Source: Candidatus Micrarchaeia archaeon | Lineage (GTDB): Archaea > Micrarchaeota > Micrarchaeia > Anstonellales > JAHKLY01 | NCBI GenBank assembly: GCA_041653315.1 | Contig: JBAZFO010000048.1 | Coordinates: forward strand, 1 to 7,568 | Direction: 5' to 3' | DNA: 7,568 nucleotides | Shown here: positions 1 through 6,207 of the stretch, piece by piece | Layout: every line of letters starts with the position of its first letter | Position numbering within the stretch: position 1 is the first letter of the stretch | The notes under the pieces: generated by a model | What the model was told of the DNA's origin: nothing | The model's database searches: none | Seen by the model: the letters and a program-made list of their open reading frames with translations, nothing else | Program-made: the position numbers and the translations under genes

Positions 1-73
1 ATAGAAATATTATATTCGTCTGTATTTAAAAAACTTTCTTTGGTTGGTTTTAGAATGGTGTTTTAATGTGGGG
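1..73. other. Left edge, no gene recognised
   Basis: AT-rich sequence before the small gene's promoter. The open frame from TTG 44 has no Shine-Dalgarno site and its extra residues (LEWCFNVGLYMES) look unrelated to the exported protein, so I treat it as upstream non-coding sequence. No tRNA-like or hairpin structure is obvious. Confidence 0.4.
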
Positions 74-96
74 TTATATATGGAAAGCTTTATAAA
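74..96 (+). promoter_or_regulatory. Candidate archaeal TATA boxes of the small exported-protein gene
   Basis: Two TATA-like words precede the gene. TTATATAT at 74-81 would place transcription start near 103, giving a short leader that contains the GAGG at 105-108. TTTATAAA at 89-96 is the better match to the archaeal consensus and would start transcription at about 118, making the message leaderless at ATG 119. The sequence does not decide between them. Both fit ATG 119 better than the upstream in-frame starts. Confidence 0.35.
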
Positions 97-118
97 GGCA
101 AAAAGAGGAAATAAATAT

Positions 119-457
119 ATGAAAAATCAAAAATTAAAAACAGCATTAATCATTTCAACAATTGCAATTAGCTCTATTTTTGGACAGCAAAAAGGAGAAA
201 CAAACGTATTCCAAAAACAAAAACCAATAGAAGAAAAAATTAAAACAAAAAGGGAATTTAAAAGTGATGAATTAAAAAGTATATTCATGGATTTAAAAGA
301 TATAACTCCTGAAAAAGAAGAACCAAAAAAAGAAGAGCCTAAAAAAACACCTAAAAAAGAAAAACCAAAAAAAGAACTTAAAAAAATAGAAGATCCTGAA
401 ACATATGAGGATTTAGAAAGATGGAAAAGAAAAATTGGTAAAATAGAATATGTTTAA
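119..457 (+). CDS. Small exported Lys/Glu/Pro-rich protein, unknown function
   Basis: I do not recognise a family. The 112-residue protein begins MKNQKLKTALIIS, a basic start followed by a hydrophobic stretch (about residues 7-21) ending near SIFGQQ. This looks like a signal peptide, or a single N-terminal membrane anchor if uncleaved. There is no Cys after the hydrophobic stretch, so it is not a lipoprotein. Residues about 58-95 are low-complexity, with PKK/EEPKK units; the C-terminus (DPETYEDLERWKRKIGKIEYV) could form a short helix. The frame stays open back to a TTG at 44 and an ATG at 80. I chose ATG 119 because the signal-like segment starts there and a GAGG lies at 105-108. It converges on the large minus-strand operon and overlaps its last gene by 4 bases. 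A secreted or surface-tethered disordered protein is inferred from composition only. Confidence 0.6.
   Translation: MKNQKLKTALIISTIAISSIFGQQKGETNVFQKQKPIEEKIKTKREFKSDELKSIFMDLKDITPEKEEPKKEEPKKTPKKEKPKKELKKIEDPETYEDLERWKRKIGKIEYV
341..386 (-). terminator. Possible U-tract terminator for the minus-strand operon
   Basis: The Lys-rich codons of the small plus-strand gene contain A7 runs at 341-347, 367-373 and 380-386 and an A6 run at 353-358. A minus-strand transcript running past its stop at 454 reads these as clustered U-tracts about 70-115 bases downstream. Archaeal RNA polymerase can terminate at U-tracts without a hairpin. This is inference from composition, and I see no supporting stem. 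Confidence 0.25.
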
Positions 458-2949
458 ATATCTAAATCATTAAAAGAAACATTAGTAGTAGTATTATATC
501 CTTTAAATTTGGGACTATCTCTTGCCCCCATATTTCTTTGTTGAATTAAATATTTATTAATATATAATCCTTTTTTTGTAATATCTACTTCAAGAGAATT
601 TAACGTATTTCCTGAACTAAACTCAACAGTAGTTAATTTTCCTTGTGGATCATAAGCTAAAAATAAATTATGGGATCTGCCTGTTCCCAAATGACTTACT
701 TTTTCTTCAATAAAAGAACCAACATTAAAATCACCTAAAGGATCAAATTTAGATACTCCAATTGAAGATTTAACCTTTTTTAACTTATTACCTGAAACAA
801 AATGTAAGGGTAATTGTCCATCACCAGAAACGTATCTAAACCAAACTAACATATTTGAATAACTAGGAGAAGAACGAACATTAAAGAATTCTTTACCTAT
901 ATAAAAACCAGTTTGACTTATTGTAAAAAGTTCTTGTTTATCACTTAAATTAAAGCGATCCAATAATTTTAAGGGTATTTTATTTGGGTCTAATCTTGGG
1001 GATTTATTTAAAAATTCAGACTGCATTTTAGAAAAATTATCATTTGATTTAACAATGCCATAAAGACTAAATAATTTTATTTCTTGGATATTCACATTTC
1101 CTTTTTCTTGTTTTAAGTGTATATTCTCCATTGTTCTTTCCAATACTCCTAAAAATAAATCTTTATTTTTACCCCCTAATCTAAATTCTTTTTCTTTATC
1201 TGTTTTCCATTGGCTAGCAGATATATAATTGAAAACAGCCTGCATTTCTTCTTTGTTTTTAATTTGAAAACCATACCACCAAAATATTTCCAATTTAACT
1301 AATGCATCATAACAGTCATTATAACCTGCTATTCCCTTAACACTCGAATATTTGCCTAAATCAATTTTTAGAATTTGAGCTAATTTACCATAAAAAGCAA
1401 TCAATAAATCATGTGAATTATCTTCTGAATTTTGGTCTAAACTTTTTCTATTATAATAATAAAGCCCCAATAAATCTGAAACAGGTAATTCTTTATTCTG
1501 TTGCATCCCTAAAATAGTTGTTAAAATAAGCTGATTTGGTGAGAGTCCATTAGATTCATCTCTAAAATAATCAATTTTTGTATTTTTTAAAGAATGCAAA
1601 GACTCTTCAATCATAAAAAATGCCAATGTGGTTGTAAAAAATTCTTCGTATCTTTCTGAGGTTGAATAAATTTGCATAGATCTTAAAAAATCATGTGATC
1701 GTTTTATAAAAGAAAAAAATAAATCTGTATTTTTTTTATTCCATTTAACTTCTTTTTTTGGTGAAAATCCTTGAGACAATATTAATTCCATTCCTTTTTC
1801 AGGCAATCCGGCTTTTATTTGCTCCCATCTAAATGCATTTGATCCAAAAACTCCATATATTAAATTAACAGCTTCTTCTGGTAAAACATTTTTAAATTGT
1901 GTTAAAATAAAATCAAATGAATTTGACATTGAAATTGGAGTTGATATATTATTCAAAACTATCTCATTTGTATCTTTAATAAAATCTAATAATTTATATC
2001 CATCAAATATATCATTAAATTTTAATTTTTTAATTTTATTTATTATTTGCGTTGAATATATATCAATATGTGTAAAATTTGTAAAAGAATCGCCATAAAT
2101 TGAATTTAAATTTAAAAATAATTCTTTTTCTGTTGATTGAACCAAAGAATCATTTTTTAATAATTCATATAAAATACACATAGTATTAATATCTGCATTA
2201 TTAATAATCCCAATTTCTATTAAAAATCCACTATCTGAAGATATTCCTAAAGAAACCAAATCTTTTATATGATATTCTTTATTACCCAAAGACATATCTT
2301 TAATTGTTAATAGTTTAAGATAAAATTCTAATAATTCAATTTCTTCAAGGTATAATTCATTATATAAATAATCAACAGGTATCATTTCTCTTTTACTAAA
2401 CTCTTCGTTTAATTCTTGTATATTAAAATTTATTTTTTCAGTATCATTTAATTCTTCTTTTAAATTTAAAAATTTATAATTAAACACATCCCATTTTACA
2501 GTTTTCATTAAAAACTCATTAAGCATTTTATCTTTCGGATTTGAATATGATATTCTTAAATAAAATTTTGATAATTTTTCATATCTTAAATCTTGCCCGT
2601 CTTTCGAAACTTCCATTAAAGAATTATGTATAATATTTATAATCTCTTTATCACTAAGGAAAACAGAGGTATTTTTTGTTTTAAAAGAATAAATTGCAGT
2701 AGCAATACTACAAATAACTGCTTCTATTTTTTCTTGTTTTTTATCTTTATGAACATCAGAAAAAAAATCATTTTGATTTAAAAAATATTTTAGCAAAGTT
2801 ACAGCTTGTTTATATGAATTAGAATCAAAATAAATTATTTTAGATTGAAATTTTTTATGCTGGCTATCCATTCCTTTTTTTGAAATATCTAAATAAGATG
2901 GAAAAAGCTGATCCTCTTGTTTTTTTATGGGGGCTAAATTAAAACCCAT
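454..2949 (-). CDS. Large hypothetical protein (831 aa), second gene of the minus-strand operon
   Basis: I recognise no domain. The protein has no signal peptide and no obvious membrane span, so it is probably cytoplasmic. Residues about 40-670 read as mostly alpha-helical, with many Leu/Ile/Phe/Lys/Glu and few prolines. Residues about 676-803 read as beta-rich, with two hairpin-like stretches (701-723 and 761-783) sharing the pattern Y...F.SGN.L. Only three cysteines are seen (about 80, 258, 546), and no nucleotide-binding, nuclease or protease motif was spotted. The frame is open back to a TTG at 3006, but that would overlap the upstream gene by 56 bases. ATG 2949 has AAGGAG at 2959-2964, nine bases upstream, and starts one base after the upstream TAG, so coupled translation and a joint role with the 709-residue protein are likely. 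The length and intact frame argue for a real, selected gene. Confidence 0.75.
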   Translation of the reverse strand: MGFNLAPIKKQEDQLFPSYLDISKKGMDSQHKKFQSKIIYFDSNSYKQAVTLLKYFLNQNDFFSDVHKDKKQEKIEAVICSIATAIYSFKTKNTSVFLSDKEIINIIHNSLMEVSKDGQDLRYEKLSKFYLRISYSNPKDKMLNEFLMKTVKWDVFNYKFLNLKEELNDTEKINFNIQELNEEFSKREMIPVDYLYNELYLEEIELLEFYLKLLTIKDMSLGNKEYHIKDLVSLGISSDSGFLIEIGIINNADINTMCILYELLKNDSLVQSTEKELFLNLNSIYGDSFTNFTHIDIYSTQIINKIKKLKFNDIFDGYKLLDFIKDTNEIVLNNISTPISMSNSFDFILTQFKNVLPEEAVNLIYGVFGSNAFRWEQIKAGLPEKGMELILSQGFSPKKEVKWNKKNTDLFFSFIKRSHDFLRSMQIYSTSERYEEFFTTTLAFFMIEESLHSLKNTKIDYFRDESNGLSPNQLILTTILGMQQNKELPVSDLLGLYYYNRKSLDQNSEDNSHDLLIAFYGKLAQILKIDLGKYSSVKGIAGYNDCYDALVKLEIFWWYGFQIKNKEEMQAVFNYISASQWKTDKEKEFRLGGKNKDLFLGVLERTMENIHLKQEKGNVNIQEIKLFSLYGIVKSNDNFSKMQSEFLNKSPRLDPNKIPLKLLDRFNLSDKQELFTISQTGFYIGKEFFNVRSSPSYSNMLVWFRYVSGDGQLPLHFVSGNKLKKVKSSIGVSKFDPLGDFNVGSFIEEKVSHLGTGRSHNLFLAYDPQGKLTTVEFSSGNTLNSLEVDITKKGLYINKYLIQQRNMGARDSPKFKGYNTTTNVSFNDLDI
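571..577 (+). terminator. Possible U-tract terminator for the small plus-strand gene
   Basis: A T7 run preceded by CC lies about 115 bases past the small gene's stop, inside the antisense of the 831-residue gene. It is the first run of this length on the plus strand after the stop. T-runs are common in this AT-rich sequence, so the call is weak. Confidence 0.15.
601..849 (-). other. Paired beta-hairpin-like motif in the 831-residue protein
   Basis: Residues 701-723 (bases 781-849) and 761-783 (bases 601-669) align without gaps: a hydrophobic strand, Tyr, a Gly/Asp-rich turn, then F-x-S-G-N-x-L. The two copies are exactly 60 residues apart. This may be an internal repeat of a small beta domain. 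The identity is low, so chance is not excluded. Confidence 0.3.
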
Positions 2950-2950
2950 A

Positions 2951-5080
2951 CTATTCCTCTCCTTGAGTAAAATTATCTCTTTCAGATTCTTTAAGTAATT
3001 CTTCAAGTTCTTTCATAGCTTTCGCTCTTAATTCTCCCTGTAATTTTGGAATTTCTAACTGTTTTTCTATTATTTGCTGGTCAATTGATTTTTTTTCATT
3101 TTCTTTTTGTTTATTATCAACTACCTGTTTTGGTTTTTCAACTGGTTTTGGTTTTTCTTGTGTTTGAACAATTTTTGGTTCTTCTTTAACTTGTGGAGGT
3201 TCTTGTTTGGGTGGTTGTGTTTGTTTTGGTTTTTCAACTGGTTTTGGTTTTTCTTCAACTATTAAGGAAGGTGGTTTAATCTCTTCAATTTCCTGTAATT
3301 TTTCTGGTGAAGTTAACTCTGCATACTCTTTTTTATAATTTTCAAGCGCATATTGTCTATTTACTGCTTCTAATCTTAAATCTTTTGATCTATCTTTGGC
3401 AATTTTTGAAAGTTTAGTTTCTCCTCTTTTTGCATATTCTAAACTATTTGCTTCCTCATCTAAAGAAGCCATAGTCAAAATAGAATAATCTCTTTCAGCA
3501 ACAGAAATTGAAATTAAAAGAGACGCTTCTTGTTTTTTTATTCTTCCTGCTTGAATAGCTGCTTCAAATGGATTTTGAGAGATATCAAAATAATTATACT
3601 TTTCAATAGCATTCTTACCTTTATCTAATTCAATAACTACATATGGAATTTCAAATCCTGGAATTATATCTTCTGAATATTCAATTCGTCTATCAATTAA
3701 ATGTTCATTGATAATATCTGGGTTTTTAACTATTACTCCTTTTGATTTGGTTACATTATTAGAAAGTTCTATTTCTAAAGTATTTACTTCACTTACAATT
3801 TCTTCTATTGATTTTTCTTCTTTTGATTTTTGAACTACTGGTTCTTCTTCGTATTTTTCTACTTTTCCTCTTGAATAACCTGTTTTCATATTCTCAGATA
3901 ATTCATCTAAAGATGCAAATCTTTGTTTTGATCTTTCTTCATTTAATTTATCAATCTGTTTTTGCGCTCTTTTTTTATCTTTTTCACTTAAAATAGATAA
4001 TTCTTCTGTTCTTTCTCTAGGTGATTCTCTTACTGGCATTTCAGTTATTTCTGGGTTCTTAATCTTTCTAGGAATTATATTTTGAGAAATATCCAATTGA
4101 GGAAAAACAATTTCTTCTTCAGTTTCTATTTTCTTAGCAGAACTATTTGTTCCTTTTGTCATTCTTTCTTGTAATAAAGACAATCTATCATAAACTTCAT
4201 CATATTTTCTATCTAAATTTTCAGCATAATTTTTATTCATTTCATATTTTATTCTTAGTATCTCTATATCTTCAAGCACTTTTTCTAATTCTTCAGGACT
4301 TTTTTCAAGAACATTAAATTTCATTATTTCTTCTAAATCTTCTGGTGCTGTAAGTTCTATTTTTCCAAAAGACTTTGCTTCAGGATTAATATCTAAATCA
4401 GAATTTATTGAAATTTGTTGTTTTGATTTCTCAGCTCTTTTTATAATTGAATCATCTAATTTTATTATTGGGGGTTTTTCAACAACTTTAGGAGATTCTT
4501 TAACTGGCATTTCAGTTATTTCGGGTATCTTAATTTCTCTTACCCTTAATTTTGGAGTATACCCTTCTGTTAATCTACTAATTTCTTCTTGAGAATCTTC
4601 TTTAATAATTTCTATTGGTTTTTCAGATAAAGAAGCTTTAGCTATATTCTCCCTTGCAGTTAACCAGTCTCTAGTCCAAATTCTTTGAGATTTAAATTCA
4701 TTAGGTATTAAATTAACTAATTGATGCGCTAAAGAAACATCAGAAGATAAATCTAATTTCTCATATAATTTATTATTTATTAATACTTTTGTAGCATTTG
4801 TATCCCCTAGATAATAATAAATTAAAGCTACTGTTTCTATTAATTCGGGATTTCCTTCTCTAAATAAATTTTTATATTCTGGATTATCTTGATCTCTAAA
4901 AGCTCTTGCTACTCCTTCATCTAATTTAATAATATTTTTTCTATCAATAATAGATAAATGATTAGCTAATTTTAATTTCAAATCAGTTTGTTCTTGAGTA
5001 ACTTTATCAGATAAAAATAAATTTGAATCTCTACCTCTCCAAACAGTTTCTTCTATTTTTGATTTTTGTTCTAGATTCAT
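2951..5080 (-). CDS. Large coiled-coil, repeat-containing hypothetical protein (709 aa), first gene of the minus-strand operon
   Basis: No known family is recognised. Numbered from Met at 5080: a helical N-terminal region (about 1-150); a linker with the first PEITEMP unit (181-197); a heptad-like coiled coil (about 243-310); a second PEITEMP unit (338-354); a charged Lys/Glu segment (355-440); a mixed alpha/beta region (about 440-585) including PGFEIPYVVIELDKGK; a Pro/Lys-rich stretch (602-655) with KPKPVEKPKQ twice; and a helical C-terminus ending GEE. There is no signal peptide or membrane span. The layout suggests a scaffold or adaptor with flexible linkers. The start is uncertain: ATG 5080 has AGGAG at 5091-5095 and a BRE/TATA-like element further up, whereas a GTG at 5161 adds 27 residues that look fairly protein-like but has no Shine-Dalgarno site. 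The 831-residue gene follows after one base. Confidence 0.7.
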   Translation of the reverse strand: MNLEQKSKIEETVWRGRDSNLFLSDKVTQEQTDLKLKLANHLSIIDRKNIIKLDEGVARAFRDQDNPEYKNLFREGNPELIETVALIYYYLGDTNATKVLINNKLYEKLDLSSDVSLAHQLVNLIPNEFKSQRIWTRDWLTARENIAKASLSEKPIEIIKEDSQEEISRLTEGYTPKLRVREIKIPEITEMPVKESPKVVEKPPIIKLDDSIIKRAEKSKQQISINSDLDINPEAKSFGKIELTAPEDLEEIMKFNVLEKSPEELEKVLEDIEILRIKYEMNKNYAENLDRKYDEVYDRLSLLQERMTKGTNSSAKKIETEEEIVFPQLDISQNIIPRKIKNPEITEMPVRESPRERTEELSILSEKDKKRAQKQIDKLNEERSKQRFASLDELSENMKTGYSRGKVEKYEEEPVVQKSKEEKSIEEIVSEVNTLEIELSNNVTKSKGVIVKNPDIINEHLIDRRIEYSEDIIPGFEIPYVVIELDKGKNAIEKYNYFDISQNPFEAAIQAGRIKKQEASLLISISVAERDYSILTMASLDEEANSLEYAKRGETKLSKIAKDRSKDLRLEAVNRQYALENYKKEYAELTSPEKLQEIEEIKPPSLIVEEKPKPVEKPKQTQPPKQEPPQVKEEPKIVQTQEKPKPVEKPKQVVDNKQKENEKKSIDQQIIEKQLEIPKLQGELRAKAMKELEELLKESERDNFTQGEE
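2959..2964 (-). promoter_or_regulatory. Shine-Dalgarno site AAGGAG for the 831-residue protein
   Basis: AAGGAG on the minus strand ends nine bases before ATG 2949. It lies within the last codons (Gln-Gly-Glu) of the upstream gene. It decides ATG 2949 over the longer TTG-initiated reading and suggests translational coupling between the two large genes. Confidence 0.7.
3126..3159 (-). repeat. 34-bp direct repeat, copy nearer the 3' end of the gene
   Basis: A perfect 34-base match to 3222-3255, 96 bases (exactly 32 codons) away and in the same frame of the 709-residue protein. It encodes KPKPVEKPKQ at residues 643-652. Identity at every base, third positions included, points to a recent duplication or gene conversion within the Pro/Lys-rich linker. 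Confidence 0.85.
3222..3255 (-). repeat. 34-bp direct repeat, copy nearer the 5' end of the gene
   Basis: Partner of 3126-3159, encoding KPKPVEKPKQ at residues 611-620 of the 709-residue protein. The sequence between the copies encodes another Pro/Gln/Lys-rich stretch (TQPPKQEPPQVKEEPK), so the whole block is a flexible linker that may vary in copy number between strains. Confidence 0.85.
4019..4069 (-). repeat. PEITEMP unit, second copy
   Basis: Encodes RKIKNPEITEMPVRESP (residues 338-354 of the 709-residue protein). It matches the unit at 4490-4543 and contains a 20-base identical core at 4032-4051. About 16 residues further on both copies have a KRA motif, so the duplicated segment is longer than the core. 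Confidence 0.75.
4490..4543 (-). repeat. PEITEMP unit, first copy
   Basis: Encodes VREIKIPEITEMPVKESP (residues 180-197 of the 709-residue protein). Its identical core with the second copy is at 4503-4522. The two units flank the coiled coil, one before and one after, which suggests a paired short binding motif or a duplicated linker. Confidence 0.75.
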
Positions 5081-5090
5081 TTTAGCATCA

Positions 5091-5095
5091 CTCCT
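5091..5095 (-). promoter_or_regulatory. Shine-Dalgarno site AGGAG for the 709-residue protein
   Basis: AGGAG, followed by TGAT, lies ten bases upstream of ATG 5080 on the minus strand. The wider word resembles the 16S-complementary GGAGGTGAT with one base missing. It is the main reason for preferring ATG 5080 over the in-frame GTG at 5161. Confidence 0.55.
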
Positions 5096-5125
5096 AAATA
5101 TGTAATAATTTAAAACTTCCGGTGT

Positions 5126-5140
5126 TTTTATATCTTTCGC
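5126..5140 (-). promoter_or_regulatory. BRE/TATA-like promoter of the minus-strand operon
   Basis: On the minus strand the order is GCGAAAG (BRE-like purine element, 5134-5140) then ATATAAAA (TATA-like, 5126-5133). Archaeal spacing of about 25 bases puts transcription start near 5103-5105, leaving a roughly 24-base leader that holds the AGGAG site before ATG 5080. If the gene really starts at GTG 5161, this element would lie within coding sequence. Confidence 0.4.
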
Positions 5141-5144
5141 AAGC

Positions 5145-5152
5145 TTTATTAT
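5145..5152 (+). promoter_or_regulatory. TATA-like box of the SDR-GGGPS-desulfurase operon
   Basis: TTTATTAT is centred about 27 bases before ATG 5176, and no Shine-Dalgarno word lies between. This is the arrangement expected for a leaderless archaeal message starting at or next to the ATG. The box is not a perfect consensus. It sits 12-19 bases from the opposing TATA-like element, so the two core promoters would compete for space. Confidence 0.35.
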
Positions 5153-5175
5153 TGTTTTCACATGATTAATCTTAT

Positions 5176-6207
5176 ATGAATATATTAGTTACTGGTGCAA
5201 GCGGGCATTTGGGCAAATATTTAATAGAAGATTTAACAGAAAGATATATGATTCGAGCTTTATTACTATCCCCAGATGAGACTTCAAAAATAGAAAATTA
5301 TAATAATATTGAAATTGTATATGGAGATTTAACTGATCCAATAACAATAGAAGGGATTACAAAAGATATTGATGTGGTTATCCATTTAGCAGCAGTAATA
5401 GATTATATTGCCCCTGAAAATACTTTATATAAAGTTAATTACGAAGGCACTAAAAATGTAATTAGAGAATGCGCCAAAACTGGAGTTAAAAAATTTATTT
5501 ATATTAGTTCTACTGCTGTATATGGAAAAAATCTTCCAAAAGAAGCGATTAATGAAGATTTTCCTTTAAAGCCGAATAATGCTTATGGAAAATCAAAAAT
5601 GCTTGCAGAACAAGAACTATTAAAATTTAAAGAAAAAATGAATGTAATTATCCTAAGATTATCTATGTTATATGGAAAAGGATTTGATAAAGGTTATTTT
5701 TATATTTTAAGAGCAATTGAAAAAAAAGAAATGAAAATGATTGGTAATGGAGAAAACCATATACCTTTATTACATGTAAAAGACGCAGTTGAAGCAATAA
5801 AATTATCCTTAGAAAATAAAACACAAAGTGGATCAGTATATAATGTGGCAAATCAGAACTCAATAACACAAAAAGAGCTTTTAACAATAGCTGCTAATGA
5901 GTTAAATGTTGATCCTCCAACTTCAACATTTCCAATTTTTTTAGTAAAAACTTTAGCAAGTTTTGAATTAATAGGAAGCTATTTAACTACAAAAGAACCA
6001 AAATTATTAAATGAATATATAGATAAAATATCTGCAGATAGACAATTTAGTATACATAAAATTGAAATGGATTTGGGATTTTTTCCAAAAGTAAATATTA
6101 AAGAAGGTATGAAAGAAATGGTTGAATATTATATTGAAAAAGAATATGAAAAAGAAGAAATAAAAGAAGAAGAAAATGAGGTGGATTATAATGATGAGGA
6201 AAATTGA
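5176..6207 (+). CDS. NAD(P)-dependent extended short-chain dehydrogenase/reductase (epimerase/dehydratase or 3-beta-HSD-like)
   Basis: A 343-residue Rossmann enzyme of the extended SDR type, with near-family length. It shows the dinucleotide motif TGASGHLG (residues 6-13, GxxGxxG), GDLTD (50-54), HLAAV (70-74), the catalytic ISST (Ser111/Ser112/Thr113) and YGKSK (Tyr137, Lys141). LRLSMLYG (160-167) and PLLHVKD (197-203) are usual later motifs. Such enzymes act on nucleotide sugars, sterol-like or other alcohol/ketone substrates in the cytoplasm; the substrate cannot be read here. The last roughly 25 residues form an acidic Lys/Glu-rich tail not needed for the fold. ATG 5176 has no Shine-Dalgarno site and may be leaderless. 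It is followed by GGGPS with a 17-base overlap, so a role in lipid or head-group chemistry is possible but unproven. Confidence 0.9.
   Translation: MNILVTGASGHLGKYLIEDLTERYMIRALLLSPDETSKIENYNNIEIVYGDLTDPITIEGITKDIDVVIHLAAVIDYIAPENTLYKVNYEGTKNVIRECAKTGVKKFIYISSTAVYGKNLPKEAINEDFPLKPNNAYGKSKMLAEQELLKFKEKMNVIILRLSMLYGKGFDKGYFYILRAIEKKEMKMIGNGENHIPLLHVKDAVEAIKLSLENKTQSGSVYNVANQNSITQKELLTIAANELNVDPPTSTFPIFLVKTLASFELIGSYLTTKEPKLLNEYIDKISADRQFSIHKIEMDLGFFPKVNIKEGMKEMVEYYIEKEYEKEEIKEEENEVDYNDEEN
6178..6183 (+). promoter_or_regulatory. Shine-Dalgarno site GAGGTG for GGGPS
   Basis: GAGGTG matches the 16S-complementary sequence and lies seven bases before ATG 6191. It sits inside the acidic-tail codons of the upstream reductase. 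It rules against the in-frame ATG at 6176, which lies upstream of the site. Confidence 0.7.

Larger units (their letters stand above)
5081..5175. promoter_or_regulatory. Divergent intergenic promoter region
   Basis: A 95-base gap between the divergently read 709-residue gene and the reductase gene holds both TATA-like elements described separately, plus the AGGAG site of the minus-strand gene. If the minus-strand gene starts at GTG 5161 instead, the gap shrinks to 14 bases and both promoters would overlap coding sequence. Confidence 0.5.

Noticed and set aside
44..118. N-terminal extension of the small exported protein from TTG 44 or ATG 80
   Set aside because: It would bury the signal-like segment inside the protein and overlap the TATA-like boxes; no ribosome site precedes either start.
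2950..3006. N-terminal extension of the 831-residue protein from TTG 3006
   Set aside because: It overlaps the upstream gene out of frame, while ATG 2949 has a strong AAGGAG at good spacing.
3126..3255. CRISPR array or mobile-element ends from the 34-bp repeats
   Set aside because: Only two copies, in frame within a coding linker, separated by coding sequence with no spacer pattern and no terminal inversion.
3808..3996. Plus-strand 62-residue open frame, hydrophobic and Phe/Leu-rich
   Set aside because: It is the antisense of Lys/Glu-rich codons in the 709-residue gene, which automatically read as Phe/Leu; no ribosome site.
5663..5887. Minus-strand 74-residue open frame
   Set aside because: Lies wholly opposite the well-conserved reductase gene; its Leu/Phe richness is a complement effect.
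6176..6190. Earlier GGGPS start at ATG 6176
   Set aside because: The GAGGTG site lies downstream of it and is spaced for ATG 6191; the extra residues (MRWII) are not typical of the family.
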